Assembly (NCBI GenBank): GCA_030141605.1
Contig: JAQGDQ010000210.1
Location: 256,553-320,552, forward strand
Reading direction: 5' to 3'
Length of the DNA: 64,000 nt
From: Tubiluchus corallicola
Lineage: Eukaryota > Priapulida > Priapulimorpha > Priapulimorphida > Tubiluchidae
Under the pieces are notes generated by a model, which saw only the letters and a list, made by a program, of their open reading frames with translations, ran no database searches and was not told the origin of the DNA. Position 1 is the first letter of the stretch. Each line of letters begins with the position of its first letter. The translations under genes were made by a program, and so were the position numbers. Below are positions 27,101 through 39,599 of this stretch, one piece after another.

Positions 27101-30100
27101 TGACATACACTAGGCAAGACATATAATTGGTTTTTACAATCTTCACTTTACCTTTGTTCGAATTTTATCTCTCTTCAACACATTATTGAAAATAAAAAGC
27201 AGTATTCAAAAACTGTTTGGAGTAAAAACTAAGGTGATGATATAGAAAGTCAGAATGTACTACAGTAGGTGCCAGTTAATAGACTCAATCACTTAATTGA
27301 CTCAAAAACGCCTGGAACGGGCCGCTTTTATTCAAATATACATAAAAACTATCGGTAATTGACTCAAATAACTCTGCATAATTGACTCAATATTTTTTCT
27401 TCACGTACTTAAAATAAGATATTTGTATGTGCCCAAAGAGCCTTTCCTACTTTTATGTCATCTTTACTTCCCCTTTGTGCACTATGTATACAGAAACAAT
27501 CATGTTAAGTACTGTTTTGTTTGTAAGCAGGTACATTTATCATGCGCTAATATACTAGCGTGGCGGTTTTGCTTTCAATCTGTTACCCGCTCGCCCACTG
27601 TTACCCAAAAAATTTCTGGAAGCTAAACATTTAATCACTTGCCTAGCGGTTTCCTTTTGATGCTCTAGTTGCAAATGACGCTTTCAGGCTTAATGAGTTA
27701 ACAGTCAAAAATGCAGGTACAGTAATCAGCTGGTATTCCTTGTGACTTACAAGAGTAAACATCGTACAGCAAATAAGAGCAAAGTAAGGGAGCAGAAGAT
27801 TCAGAACTGTTTTAGTCACGCACAACAGATTTTCAACATGTTTATAATTATGAGAACTTTGTGGGCCAACTTCTTTGCAGGAAAGTGAAGCAGCCGACTT
27901 TGAAGGAATTTTTGTAAATAAACAGACTTAGAAAAGTCTCTGATTTAGAAAAGTATACTTTTTAATTTATTGCTAATTCACTTATATTAATTAATATTTT
28001 AAAATATATTTTCTAATATTTAACTGCACAAAGGAATTTAGGCACTACTACATTTCTAAAATTCATTAAAAACCTTTGCAGTGCATAGTAAGCTGATGAC
28101 TCATACTTCTATTCCTGTAGTACTACACCCATCGGTTAATCGGTTCAGTCGGTTAATTGGGTCAAAACACGTCGGTTCCAAAGTGAGTCTATTAAGCGGT
28201 GCCAACTGCACGTAAAATGTAAAATGGTGAAAATGACAAGTGCCTTAAATGGTGACAGCTCTTTCTGTTATTACCAGCTTATTATAGTAAATATGTTAGC
28301 TCGTTACAGGAAAGCTGTTGTTCCAAGATACAGAGAAGTAAAATGAGTACAGTGTTCCCTCACTTATCGCTGGTGTTTCGTTCCAGGCCCACCAGCGATA
28401 AGTGAATTTCCTCAAAGTAGGAACGCTATACTTATTTTCCTATTCAACAGCCGAATAAATACACTATTTACTGTAAATGATAATTTTTGATGATTTATAA
28501 TATTCTTTTAATGTTAGAATTAATATTTTAATATATTTTTATACATTTTGTTTTTTTTATGCAAAATTCATCAAATCTATACATTAATGTACAATACGTA
28601 CTACGCATGTGCAAAAGTACTTTAAACGGAGTACCGCAAAAACCCGCAAAACAGCGAAAATCGCGCAATAAATATTTTACATTAATATTTTTGAAAATCC
28701 ATGAAACAGCGAGTCCGCGATAAACAAACCGCAAAGTAGCGAGGGAACACTGCATTTGTAAAACAGGAAGCCATCACGAGATAAAACCTACAATCTACGA
28801 CACAAAACTTTCAAAACCTAGAAGTTACGAAGGCTTTACGCTGCTTTAATATGCGACTGTAGCATTTCAGAAACGACTGCTGTAGAAGTACCAAAGCACC
28901 AAGTTTACCGTGTGACTACACAATAAACAACATCTCAGAATTTTATATATGTTCCAGTTAAGAAAAACTGTGAAAAATGAAAAATCAGGCAGATTAATTT
29001 ACCACCTAATTGTCCAACTTACTGAACCAGCATCTCGAGATGCAGATGCCAAACTTTTGACCCGTTCTTTGATATAATGTTCCTCGGGTGTAATATCACT
29101 CATGCCATCATAGCTCAATATGGCAGCAAGTTGCTCCTTAAAAGTTCGCAGTTCGATCTGAGCACTGTGCGCAGTAGTCTCCAAAATTTTCATATCAGAC
29201 TAAAATAACAATCATGTATCAGAATTAGCAACTAAAATGTCCTAAATTAAGTAACTGTAGTTTTGTTTATATATTTTTTCTTTGCAGTTGAAGATATGTT
29301 ATATTGCAATTAAAAATAATCCTTTTTACTTTCTCGATTTTCAAGTATTTTCCAAAACAGTTACATTTTATTGTTTTTCGCTTTTTTATTGTGTTGGAAA
29401 TGTCTAAAACGATATAATCCATTATCCTACATGTCTCATACAAACATGAGTTTATAAGAGATCTGCAAAATGATTATAATGCAGTATAAATGTCACGGAA
29501 GTTGACATTAACTCTGCATAAATAAAGCTTTCATTATATGCTTACAGTAGGGGTGAGCTCTACGAGAAAGCGAACTCGAATCGAATAGAATTTGTGACTT
29601 CCGAATTCGAATCGAACCGAATTTCGATATTTAGAATCCAGAGCGAATTCGAATTAAGTTTGAAAGATTTTCGAACAAGTTTTCGAACCAGTGGCAAAAA
29701 GTGGTCTTACAAAGATAATGCATAGTACTTGATTTTGTTCTGCAGTAAAACCACTGTTGCACAGAAACTGCAGCTAAATTATGCTAATTGCATGATGTTT
29801 CAAACATTTTAATGATAAAGAACATGTGTGGCTGAAGTGCTGAATCACTCAAATCTATAATATTTAGTTCGAATCGAATTCAAACTAAAAAACTCTTTCG
29901 AATCAGATTTGAACGTTCGAATTCGAACGTTAGATGCTCACCCCTACCTTGCAGTACTTGCAACACTAAAATCAATAAAAGCACAATACGTAGTCAGTAC
30001 AATCACCTTGATCAATAACCATTTGTGCTTACCTGATATCCAGAAAGCATGCCATCTCTACTAGATAAATCTCCTCTAGCATCCGCTAGTGCCTTTTGAC

Positions 30101-33100
30101 TAGAATTTAAACGTGTTTTGAGGTATTCAAGGTCTTTTTCAGATTGTTCCTTGGCTCTTATTGCATCATCTCGTTCCTAAGATTTAAAAAACATAAAACA
30201 TGAATACTTTCACAATAACACATTAAAAAGGTCACAAAATATAACACAGTGAAAATACTTATACAACCTATCCAAGGAGAAAGAACAGTGCTCAAAAAAA
30301 CAGAAACAGAAAAACAGAAAAACAGAAAAATAGAAAAATAGATAACCAGAACAAAAAATAGATGCTAACGCGTTATAAATTTACCATAACAGTTTTTTCC
30401 ATTCTCCATAAATATACATGTTCATGTTAGGAATTACACGTGCTGTATCAAGCCAAATTTTGATTATACATATTTTTGATAATGAATAAACTATATATTT
30501 ATGTATATTGATGTAGTTACTGATGTACTTTACTGACCTGTATATATGGTTATATAGGGTTTGTTGGCAGCAAAGTACATCAGTAACTCCATCATGGCAT
30601 CGTTACATACAATAAGTGTGCATAATTAAACACAATATGGAAGGAGAAAATGTGTCGACTGTTCATCTAGAACAGCGGTTCCCAAACTTTTCCAGGATTG
30701 CGCCTCCTAGCACCCACTCCTCCATCCTCATACACACAGCAAACACACACTTTTTTTATTTTGCTATGCTTCAAATTGAAAACAACAAGATTAAACAAAA
30801 GCTGTATTTCACAAATAAAACCTAATTTAGTATACAAATTTATTTAGCAGTTTTAGCTGTGTCAGCAATATGGAAGGGCATATCAACACCTCATCAGTAA
30901 CCATAGTAACAACTTGACCTTGTTCCACAGTACTGGATAGCAGTCAGAAATTTTCTTTTGTAACCAAAAATCTTGATATGATTTTTTGAACTTTGATCTC
31001 AGTTCAATGACATCTTGAATTGAAACCAGTTTTTCCTTTGCCACCCCTGTTTCCTCACTGTTGACTTCTAAGAATGGACCGATCACAACGTGCTTACAGG
31101 CTTGAGCATGTAGCGGTGTGAGGCAACTGGTGCTTCAATGTACGTGTTGTGTACAGGCGTCAAGCAAACGTTCTGATTTTTGTCTCCGACTTTTGACTAT
31201 GTAACAAAGCTATGCATCGTTTATAACTCTTATGTCGGTTTTATTCTCTATAAACTGCATACATGTTCCTTCACCTTAGCATTTATGACACATACTTTGT
31301 CGTTTGGATTTTGTAGAAAACAAAAAGTTGTTTATTAAATGCTCCTAATGCTACCCTACCGTCCCCCTTTCATCTCACCACCTCTCCAGATTTTTCTGAT
31401 GACCCCAGGGGGTGGTACAGCTGACTTTGAGAACCATTGATCTAGAATTATTAGTTTGAGCATTGAGTAAATTGTCAAGTAAATATTTAGCTAAAAGTAT
31501 TTATTTTTCAGGATAATTGCCTTACCATACTGAAAGTTCAACATTAAATTCATTCATCTGCAATGCCCTACTGCATTAATGTATTTCAAAACCAAAGTTC
31601 TTACATTAGCTAATATTTCCTTGATCAGTTATCAGCACTTCTTTACATAGTTTAACACTCTGCAAGCCAGTACCCAGTACTCAATGCAAGATCTACACAA
31701 TGCAAATGATTGTAGTAGAACTTTAATCAATCTTATTTGCAAGGACAATCCTCTAAGATTACACACTGGACCAGAAAGAGGGAAATTATAATGGTAGCCA
31801 GAACTGAGGAGAACTTGTGCAACAAGAATGAAAACATAAAAATACAAAAAATACATAAATGATGAGATCATTAAAAATGTAGTGGCTTAAATACCTGCAA
31901 GTCAGACCTACTGTGTAATTAGCTTACTTCCTTTCAGATCAATTTACATGCCCAGAATAACTACAGAATACTTTCACATGATCACAAATCTCGTTAAAAC
32001 TTCTACTTAAATTAATTTTGTGCCTTAACACATAATCAGTAATAACCATGCCACATATTCATAGGTTTCCATGACATTTGCGAGTTACCCATTTAAATAT
32101 TTGCATAAATATTGTCTACTGTGTCTCTATATATATCATATACAGATATTAATTAAAACAATACAACTTTCATTAAAAAAACTTTAATTTAAAAGTGTGT
32201 AAAAATAGTTTAATAACTACTGCAAAATTTCTTTTTTGGTCTGCTTATTTATTACCTATTTGGTTTCTGTTAAATACTTAATTAGTGCATAATGTTCTAT
32301 ACTGTAGATTCTGCATATATAAACAGGTTGTGTGTTTGTAAAAATTTACCACTAATGGTGGCAGCACCAGTCTGTCGAAACATTTGGCATGATAATAAAC
32401 TATGTAACTAAAAAACTATGTAAATTAAGTTTTAATAAAGTTGCGTTGTTTTAACTATAAATGTTGAAAAACATTTTCCAGACATTTTGACAGCACTCTG
32501 CTGTCATCGTCAGTGGTATACCATACAAACAAACAACCTGTCAGTTTATATATAGGAAGAGCCTACAGTAGAGGAAATTATGCACTAATTATGTATAACA
32601 TTTCTCTACTATAATTTTCTCTACTGTAGGTTCTGCCTAAATATAAACTGGTTGTTTGTTTGTAAATTGTACCACTGATGATGACAGCAGACAGCTGTCG
32701 AAACATCTGGACGTATTTTTAAATAGTTTAAATTAAAGTTTTTTAATAAGAGTTGTGTTATTTTTATATAATGCTTTAAAGTGCCTGTATAAATTGACTA
32801 CATACAGATAGTCGTTGATTCACGACATATGCTACTTACGTACGACATTTACAACCTGAAGACAACTTAATTAACTAATTACATAAAATAAACTGTAACT
32901 CGTATTTCTCTCTAATTTTTTAAAATGAATTAACTATAAATTGCTGTCAATTTGGATAAATTCACCTGTAGGCAGCACCATACTTAGCACACACAACATC
33001 TTACATGTAGGAGCTTATGTAATATGCAGGTCTAATATACAGCTTTAATATACAGGTCTGACATCGTCTTCGAATTCGTCTTATGATCAATCGCCAGAAC

Positions 33101-36009
33101 CAATTGAAGGAGTAAGTCAAGGACTAGCTGTATTTTCCTGGGCATGGTCTGTTACCTGTTTATACGTTTCCATGAGCATAGCCCGATCATTCTCCTGTCG
33201 CTGTTCCAGGGAAATTGAAGATGACAGTCTCATTATCGTATCTCGAGTAGACTTGTTTTCTCTTTCTGTAGATTCAAGAGCCTCACTGAGCATTACTATT
33301 CTACCATGCATGGCTGCATTTTCTTTAACAACATCTCCTAGCTGTTCAAAGCAAACATTTATGAGGTTATTGTGCAATGGTTCATAACAGAGTCTATACA
33401 TATTTCTGAGAAAGTGTACGAGATTAATAAACTAATCAAACAACTAACTGCATGTCATTATAAAGTAATACACATGCATTATTAAATGGTATTTAAAATA
33501 CATAAAACAACACAACTTTACTAAAACTTTTACTTTGCATAGTTTAAATCATTTTGACATTTTAAATCCACCAAACATTTCGACAGACTGCTGCTGTTAT
33601 CTGATGATAATGAGTACTGATGACAGCAGTAGTTTGTTCAAATGTTTGGCATGGTTTTAACAATGTAAAGTAAACGTTTTAATAAAGTTGTGTTGTTTTA
33701 ACTATAAATGTTTTTAAGTCCCTGTACTAAAAAATTGACTTAAAATAATTAAATTAAAATAAAATCTATAATCAAATAGTGTGGCTACTGATGGTGATGA
33801 TAAGGGCAATGCTGACAATGATGATGACGATGATACTGAAGATGATAATGACTATAACGGTGATGACAATAATGATGATGCAATAATGAAGTTGAAAAAC
33901 AGGCTGAGAATAATGAATACGATGAATTTCTAAAGAATATCATTAGCAAAATGTACCTTGTTTATAATTTCATCATGCGATCCTAAGAGAAAACCATCTG
34001 CAGCATCGGCATTTAAAATACTGCTCACCCGGCTCAGCAAATCCTGATACTTATGCCCAGTTTCGGAGTATTTTTGCTCCAGCTCATCGCGTTCCTCAAA
34101 ATGAGTCCTGTTATATACATCAGCTCTCATCATACAAAACTGAACACTTTTAAGGATACAGAAAAATAATTTTCAAACGTTTGCTACATAACATCAGTTT
34201 ACATGTAATACAAAGCAATCACTCGACAGTGTGGCATTAGATCAGTGGTTCCTAACCTTTTTACAAGGAAAGTACCATTTTGAAATTCAGTGATCTGCTG
34301 CATACCTTTAACGTCTTACAGCAACGTGAGTTTGATATTAGCAACTTGAAGCAGAACTGTGAAGAAATGTGATTTAATTATACAAGCAAAACTGATAAAC
34401 AAAACACCAAATTCAAGAACAAAATGCAAGAAAAAAGACGATCGGATGTCAAATCAGAAGATTAACTGGCAGTCGAACTTTGAAGTAGCCTCAATGGCCA
34501 CCTCGTTGGCGCGGCTTTTCCGAAAACTGTCACCCTCATCTACCACCATCCACCAATGCATTTGCTGTGCTAATAGTCAATTTTACGTAATAAATTAACC
34601 CCGTTATAACCCCGTTTAAGCTAATAAAGACTTTTGGCATACTTCTGTAACCACAATAAGCCCTTCTTTGAAAGTTTGCATCTCACACACAAATATGTTA
34701 CCTTAGTCTAGATTCTAGTTTCATAATATTTTCCTGATGAGCCTTGTTTTCCTGCTGCAGTGTTGCCATGGCGATACCTTCCCTACTGTGCATCTCTTGC
34801 AGATTTCTTGACTGCTCTTCTGCCTCGGACAACTTCTGCTGTAGGGCTTGTATGATGGAATGTTGATGGGATTGAGCATCTCGGAGTGATTCCAGCTCCA
34901 CCTGTTGTCGAGTTAACTGAGATGCGCGCTCGTGCAGTTTTATTTCGCTGTCCGTGAGCTACGCAATGAAAATCATAAAGAAATGAATGACTACATAATG
35001 CGAGATTGCAGAAGCATTTAATCGTGAATTAGAATAAAGATGGGTGCAACTCTGTAAAATAAAAACCTGAGTAATAATTAAAACACATGTTTTTTTCAGA
35101 AATTCACACATAGATTTGAAAACAAATAGGCCAAGGAAATAGCTGTAACACATTTGATCAGTGTTGTGCTAACAGGAGTTAAAGATCAGACGTCCAGTTT
35201 TGTTTACACACGGTCCAGTTCATTTTATAGATAATAACATTATTTAAGCTATTAACTGTAGATTGACAAAATTAAAAGACGTTTTTTAGCAAACACGAAT
35301 ACTTGCGCGTTCGTACTCGGAAGTAGTTAATAAACCAGAGACTACTAAAATACTACATACTAGCTTGAAGACTTTTTAAATTGAGCAGCATCAGTTTGAT
35401 ATACTAACTAGTTTAGGCCAAATGTGAGTGCCCACATAGTGAGGTTTCCTTTCTCTAGTAAGGAAGAATTATGTACTAAAACATGAACTAATTTTGAGAT
35501 AATTTCCATACAACCAGACCAAAAAATATTCCTTAATCTAAGTAACTTGTGAAACGACATTTTTCCCTTACATACATCTCATTCCACTGGAAGATGTCAT
35601 CTTCCCAGTTTATTCCCACCATATGGACCATAAGATGTGTATTTTACTCATGCACCTCAAGCATAAATGCATAAAGTGTTGCTAAACTTCCGTAAGAATA
35701 TTATCTCACAAAACTCTACTATCAAAGTGCAAATAATTTTACCTCTGACTGAAGCTTGTCAAATTTAGTTCGCAAAGAAGTGTCTTGGTGTTGAACAGTT
35801 TCGTATGAAGGTACAGGATACACTGTCACTGGATCCTGGGAAGATAAATGATTATTATTATTATTATTATTATTGCTATTATTATTACTATTGTCATTGT
35901 CATTGTCATTGTCATTGTCATTGTCATTGTCATTGTCATTGTCATTATCATTATCATTATCATTATCATTATCATTATCATTATCATTATCATTATCATT
36001 ATCATTATC

Positions 36010-36041
<32 letters not shown>

Positions 36042-39000
36042 AACAAAAATCTAGAACATAATGCATAGGATATATAGTAATAATTAATAATAATTTATTA
36101 GCCTCAAATCCTAAAAATGTTTTCTATGGCTTTACAATGATATCAATAATAGACAGAAAGCATGAATTAAAATATACCTTGAATGCGTTAAAAATTATAC
36201 ACTACATTAAAACTCGAAGCACAGATAACTAATACATACAATACATTCTACATATAAAATTTAAGGCACAATCACAATCTAAATCGAATTTTAATTAATT
36301 TGATTAAGTAATTCTAAAAGCTAAATGCTTTTTGGAATAAAAAGGTTTTGCGCCATTTTAAAAATTGACAATGACTCTGACTGCTGTAGGTGAATAGATG
36401 TTGGAGTTCCTAATAGAGGAGCAGCAGATGAGAAGGACTGTTATCCACAAGTGACTAGTTTTGTTCTAGGTTGGGTCAAGTTCATTGAATTCGCAGAGCG
36501 GAAAATGTGTTGTGAAATATACCATGAAATTAACTCCTGAAGATAGTGGGAACCCAGCTGATTCACACATTTATAAGCAAGAAATAAAATTTTAAAATCT
36601 ATCTTGTACTTAATCGGAATCCAGTAAAGATCAATCAGAAGTAACGTTATATGATCGAATTTCTGTCTTCATATCTCACAAATGAAGCTGTATTGTGGTT
36701 CAAATAAATCATGCTGCAAAAAGAAGTTCAAAAATAAACAAACAAAACTCTAAAATGCTTGAAAAATATGAGCCAAGTGTTACTGATTTTTCAGTAGGTG
36801 TGGTTACTGGTTAGAGCACATTCCTGTTCTCACTTATGTGGTATTTTTGCAAAGGGCAATAATGTTTCCTCAGAAGCAGATCATTAATTTAACACTGTAC
36901 TTACTGCTCATGGTTCATTTGTTAAAGGACTTACTGTGCTTAAAATGTCAATTAAAAATATAAATAACATACTCTCACAAATGATGTGGCAGGTGACATG
37001 CTTGAAAATAAACAAACAAATTAACAATTAACAAAATGTATACAAGTAGATAATATGCTGACTATCACTATGAGTTGGCTTTCAGACGACTATGTCCATT
37101 TACTTTCAAATCATCCACTATGAACAGCTTTACATTTTCCACTTCTTACAATGAACTGACAGTGTATCAGTACGTGTTAGAGTGACAAGACATGATAAGT
37201 TCCTTATCACACGACAATCAAACCCTAATCTAGTGTTTGGCACACTAAACAAACAGCTCAGCAGTTTAACAACTTATTATGAGTACAAGGCAAATACTGC
37301 AAAAATTAAAAATTTTAGAAAAAAATTCCTACATCTTAAATAAAAAACTGACAAGAGAATTCCATTATACAATTGTAGGATCCTATTTAAATATAATATT
37401 ATTTATAATAAAAACAGCAAGCAACTCGATATAAGCAAGCACTCGTTTGCTGGAAACGAAAAACAATAGCACAATTATTACTTCATTTTTCTTAACAATA
37501 ACATTAATAATAATCATTTATATTTTATTGAAGCATGAGTCTTTTTACAGCTGCTACTTACCTTGTAAGTTGAGAAATCAAGGAATCACGTTTGTCAATT
37601 TCTTTTTTGTACATTTTCAATTGATCTTGCAGCTGTAACAGAAAGATGTGAAACAACATTATCTTTGTGTCTGAACTTGCACAGAATTTCTGTACGTCTA
37701 TATTTATGCCTAAATGCCCCCACAGCTTCAGCATGAAGGCATGTCACTATAATAACCAACATGTGTGCATAATTTATATATTCAAAACACTATAAGTCAC
37801 AGAAAACTGTATTATACGCCTATTATGTTTAGGCACTTCAAAAAGCTCCTGTTCATATGATAACTCTGCACTGCATGCGAAATATGTATAACAGAACTGA
37901 GTTGGGGTGGCTGATACGATAACGCATGTTCTTCGCCACCCCTTCCCATTTGATTGGCTATTATAACTATGCTACTAAGCTTTAATCGATGTTGTATGTG
38001 GGAAAAACAATAAATATTTTGATTTGATAATTTATCTACTACCCAGCCAACAATGTGACATCATGCTGACTGATGTCATGATGCATTCATAACATGACAA
38101 ACTAAAATCATACTAAAAATTCATATAAAATCTTAAATCACACTATTAGTTCATTCTGACATCATAGCGATATCATACCATATCTCACTCAGTGATTTCA
38201 TCTACTAAAGTACACTTATATGTCGGTTCGTCGGACCTCGCTTTTACAGATATCGGAAGAATCGGACAAAATCTAGACCGTTAAAAGTCCTGCATACCAT
38301 TGGCACAGTCCGATGTTTTGTGAGCTGAGCACTAGTTCGCGGGCCAACACTTTGTTTACATCATTACATCAGTGTAACCACGTGTATATCTCTATGTATA
38401 AAAATATAGAATCAATTATGCTGAGTTATTTGAGTCAAATCCCAACAGTTTTACATAATTTTGCATAGGAGCGGCCTGTGCTAGACATTTTTAAAACAAT
38501 TAGGCAATTGATTCTACATTGAGTCTAATACACGGCGCTTACTGTATTAGCTTAGTATCGGTAAATACGGACAATCGGCAAATTCGGACCGACATCTCCC
38601 TGCCTTTGTCTAGCAAACTGACATATGAGTGTACACATTGATATCATACATTTACATCTCAGTGAATTCGTGTATGTGACTTATTATACTAACATCATAT
38701 CGCGACATCTCAGCTAATTTATGTGATCACCCAGCGAGCACCGTTGGTTGTGTATTGGTTGCGATATGGTTGCGTTTTGATCAATTCGTTGTAGCTTGGT
38801 CAGCAATTAAAATCCAATGTGTTAAAGACTTTTGAGTAATAAGTAAGTCTTAAGGACATTGGATTTTGGTCAGGCTTTGACAGTTGTACAATGGTCAGAT
38901 TGTGATGTCCTAAAGAAGTTGGATTTTGGTCGCTTTTCAGTACAAAACAACACGTAAGAATTTGGTTAAAATTTGGTTGCATGGTACAAAGGTCATACTT

Positions 39001-39269
39001 ACATCATACGACACTTTCTTGGTTTCTTTTGTTGGAGAAAGCGGACGTAAGAAGTAGTTTTTGGTGCCATGTGAAGTACTTGGAGCACTGGAGCTATAAA
39101 GTGCAGCTGGAGCAGTTGCAGTCAGGCTCCTCTTTCCAAAACTGCTGTCAAGATGTAAATGCTCCAGCTGCTTCATATTCTTCCAGTTTGCAGCATCTGC
39201 GACGTTAGTTTTAGTTAAAGCAGGAAGATTTTCCAGTGACCTATTGCCTCCAAAACCACTGTAATTCAT
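21142..39269 (-). CDS. CCDC170: CCDC170-like coiled-coil protein
   Basis: Orthologue of vertebrate CCDC170, a long coiled-coil protein associated with the Golgi and with microtubule stabilisation. Exons 5' to 3' on the minus strand: 39269-39003, 37632-37562, 37000-36973, 35835-35743, 34958-34702, 34107-33957, 33341-33156, 30176-30033, 29199-29023, 27087-26887, 26797-26630, 25700-25458, 24573-24487, 22655-22419, 21432-21142. All use GT-AG and the phases close, giving 866 residues; human has about 715. Diagnostic segments are RMLGLDVATVAVPDYEIIAR (C-terminus), ARAEQLVRSEGDVI, ELEANDVLREGFHSEKGK and RDTIMRLSSSISLEQRQ. The ATG lies two bases after an acceptor (ttttag), so a non-coding 5' exon is expected upstream. 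The N-terminal ~90 residues are Ser/Thr-rich and not recognised. After the conserved C-terminal motif there is a Pro/Arg-rich tail of about 60 residues. Confidence 0.93.
22944..23283. mobile_element. right part of a pogo-like element
   Basis: Matches the right third of 27263-28208 (gaagcagccgactttaaagg, actgcacaaaggaatttagg, cccatcggttaat) and ends in gcggggcctactg followed by TA. The left end was not found. Confidence 0.65.
23678..23849. repeat. 172-nt near-perfect foldback (hairpin)
   Basis: Arms 23678-23752 and 23774-23849 are reverse complements with one mismatch and one single-base bulge over about 75 bp. The loop is a 21-nt A/T run. It lies in CCDC170 intron 13 and would form a long hairpin from either strand. 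A palindromic MITE or a small-RNA precursor are both possible. Confidence 0.9.
25867..26224. mobile_element. MITE with TAGGGGTGAGC end, degraded copy
   Basis: Begins taggggtgagcattgaattt. The interior (tttgattcgaacaag, gtttctgtgca, attcgaattcgctttct) is the inverse of 29548-29946. The right terminus has decayed. Confidence 0.65.
27263..28208. mobile_element. pogo/Tigger-like non-autonomous element
   Basis: Left end cagtaggtgccagttaatag follows a TA; the right end ctattaagcggtgccaactg is its inverted counterpart. 946 bp in CCDC170 intron 9. No transposase frame seen. The right flank is CA rather than TA, probably mutated. A related fragment lies at 22944-23283. Confidence 0.75.
28350..28752. 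mobile_element. pogo/Tigger-like MITE (CAGTGTTCCCTC type)
   Basis: Left end cagtgttccctcacttatcg after TA; right end gcaaagtagcgagggaacac then tg. 403 bp. The interior keeps inverted-repeat pieces such as aaacagcgagtccgcgataa. It sits 141 bp beyond the previous element. Confidence 0.8.
29548..29946. mobile_element. hAT-like MITE with TAGGGGTGAGC ends
   Basis: 399 bp, ends taggggtgagc and gctcacccccta-type (gctcacccct then a). Candidate 8-bp flanks gcttacag and ccttgcag match at 6 of 8 bases. The interior is rich in cgaattcgaatcgaa. It is an inverted relative of 25867-26224. Confidence 0.75.
30673..31439. mobile_element. hAT transposon relic with perfect 8-bp TSD
   Basis: Starts cagcggttcccaaactttt, ends actttgagaaccattg. 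Both sides carry the identical target duplication atctagaa (30665-30672 and 31440-31447). The minus-strand frame 31086-30883 keeps a hAT transposase C-terminal trace (KSYQDFWLQKKISDCYPVLW, then KVKLLLWLL). 767 bp, so internally deleted. Confidence 0.88.
32300..33720. repeat. clustered foldback repeats with CTGATGA..CGAAA cores
   Basis: Four related copies: 32303-32400 (+), 32462-32600 (inverted), 32620-32770 (+), 33530-33720 (with an internal inversion). Shared markers: gttgtttgtttgtaaa, ctgatgatgacagcag, gctgtcgaaacat, ttttaataaagttgtgttg. The second and third copies face each other, giving a long imperfect stem. Superfamily not recognised. Confidence 0.7.
34243..34340 (+). mobile_element. 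hAT left-end fragment
   Basis: cagtggttcctaaccttttt is a typical hAT terminus, like the one at 30673. No matching right end or target duplication was found, so this is a fragment. Confidence 0.4.
35851..36042. repeat. compound ATT / TCATTG / TCATTA microsatellite
   Basis: Plus strand: (ATT)n, then about 10 TCATTG units, then about 16 TCATTA units. It begins 16 nt upstream (in the minus-strand sense) of CCDC170 exon 4, so it takes up the branch-point region of that intron. A LINE relic ends on its other side. Confidence 0.95.
36060..36690 (-). mobile_element. L2/CR1-like LINE 3' relic
   Basis: Minus-strand translation gives the reverse-transcriptase C-terminal signature: YWIPIKYKIDFKILFLAYK, then PRTKLVTCG (stop) QSFSSAAPLL, then SLSIFK. 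One in-frame stop and no 5' part. It sits inside CCDC170 intron 3, in the same sense as the gene. Confidence 0.75.
36973..37000 (-). CDS. CCDC170: 28-nt microexon of CCDC170
   Basis: Minus strand: acceptor ttttcaag, exon encoding (S)MSPATSFVR, donor GTATGT. The exon before it ends after two bases of a codon and the exon after it begins at a codon boundary. This 28-nt piece is the only candidate I found that repairs the phase; a direct junction would give an immediate stop. Predicted from sequence only. Confidence 0.75.
38211..38633. mobile_element. TA-flanked MITE, copy 2
   Basis: Same element as 9797-10209. Left end tacacttatatgtcggttcg is diverged; right end tagcaaactgacatatgagt then gta. 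Shared interior: actttgtttacatca, tctctatgtata, acaatcggcaaattcgg. Confidence 0.75.
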
Positions 39270-39599
39270 TGCTAAAAGCATGAAATTATGACAACGAATA
39301 CAGAATAATAAATTCATGATATGAACATACTGTTACTGTTAAAAAGGTAGAACTTCCCAGTCTTACGTTAGCAAGCAATGTTGAAAGCCCAGGAAATGCC
39401 AACAACTTTACATAGGAGAGTTCCATTACAAATGTTGACTTGTAATAAATCGTAGGCAACTACGATTGCAGCTCATAGCCTAACTAACTGCACACTCAAC
39501 ATTTAAAGTTCTATAAATCTGCTGTTATACTGTTATCCTGTCATGATTAGGGGTTAAACAAGTAAACTCCTAGAAACAACATATTTTCTCAAAAAATAA

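Noticed and set aside
35722-36068. Asn/Asp-rich and Ile/Met-rich frames
   Set aside because: Readings of the ATT/TCATTG/TCATTA microsatellite; only the last part (35835-35743 minus) is a real exon.
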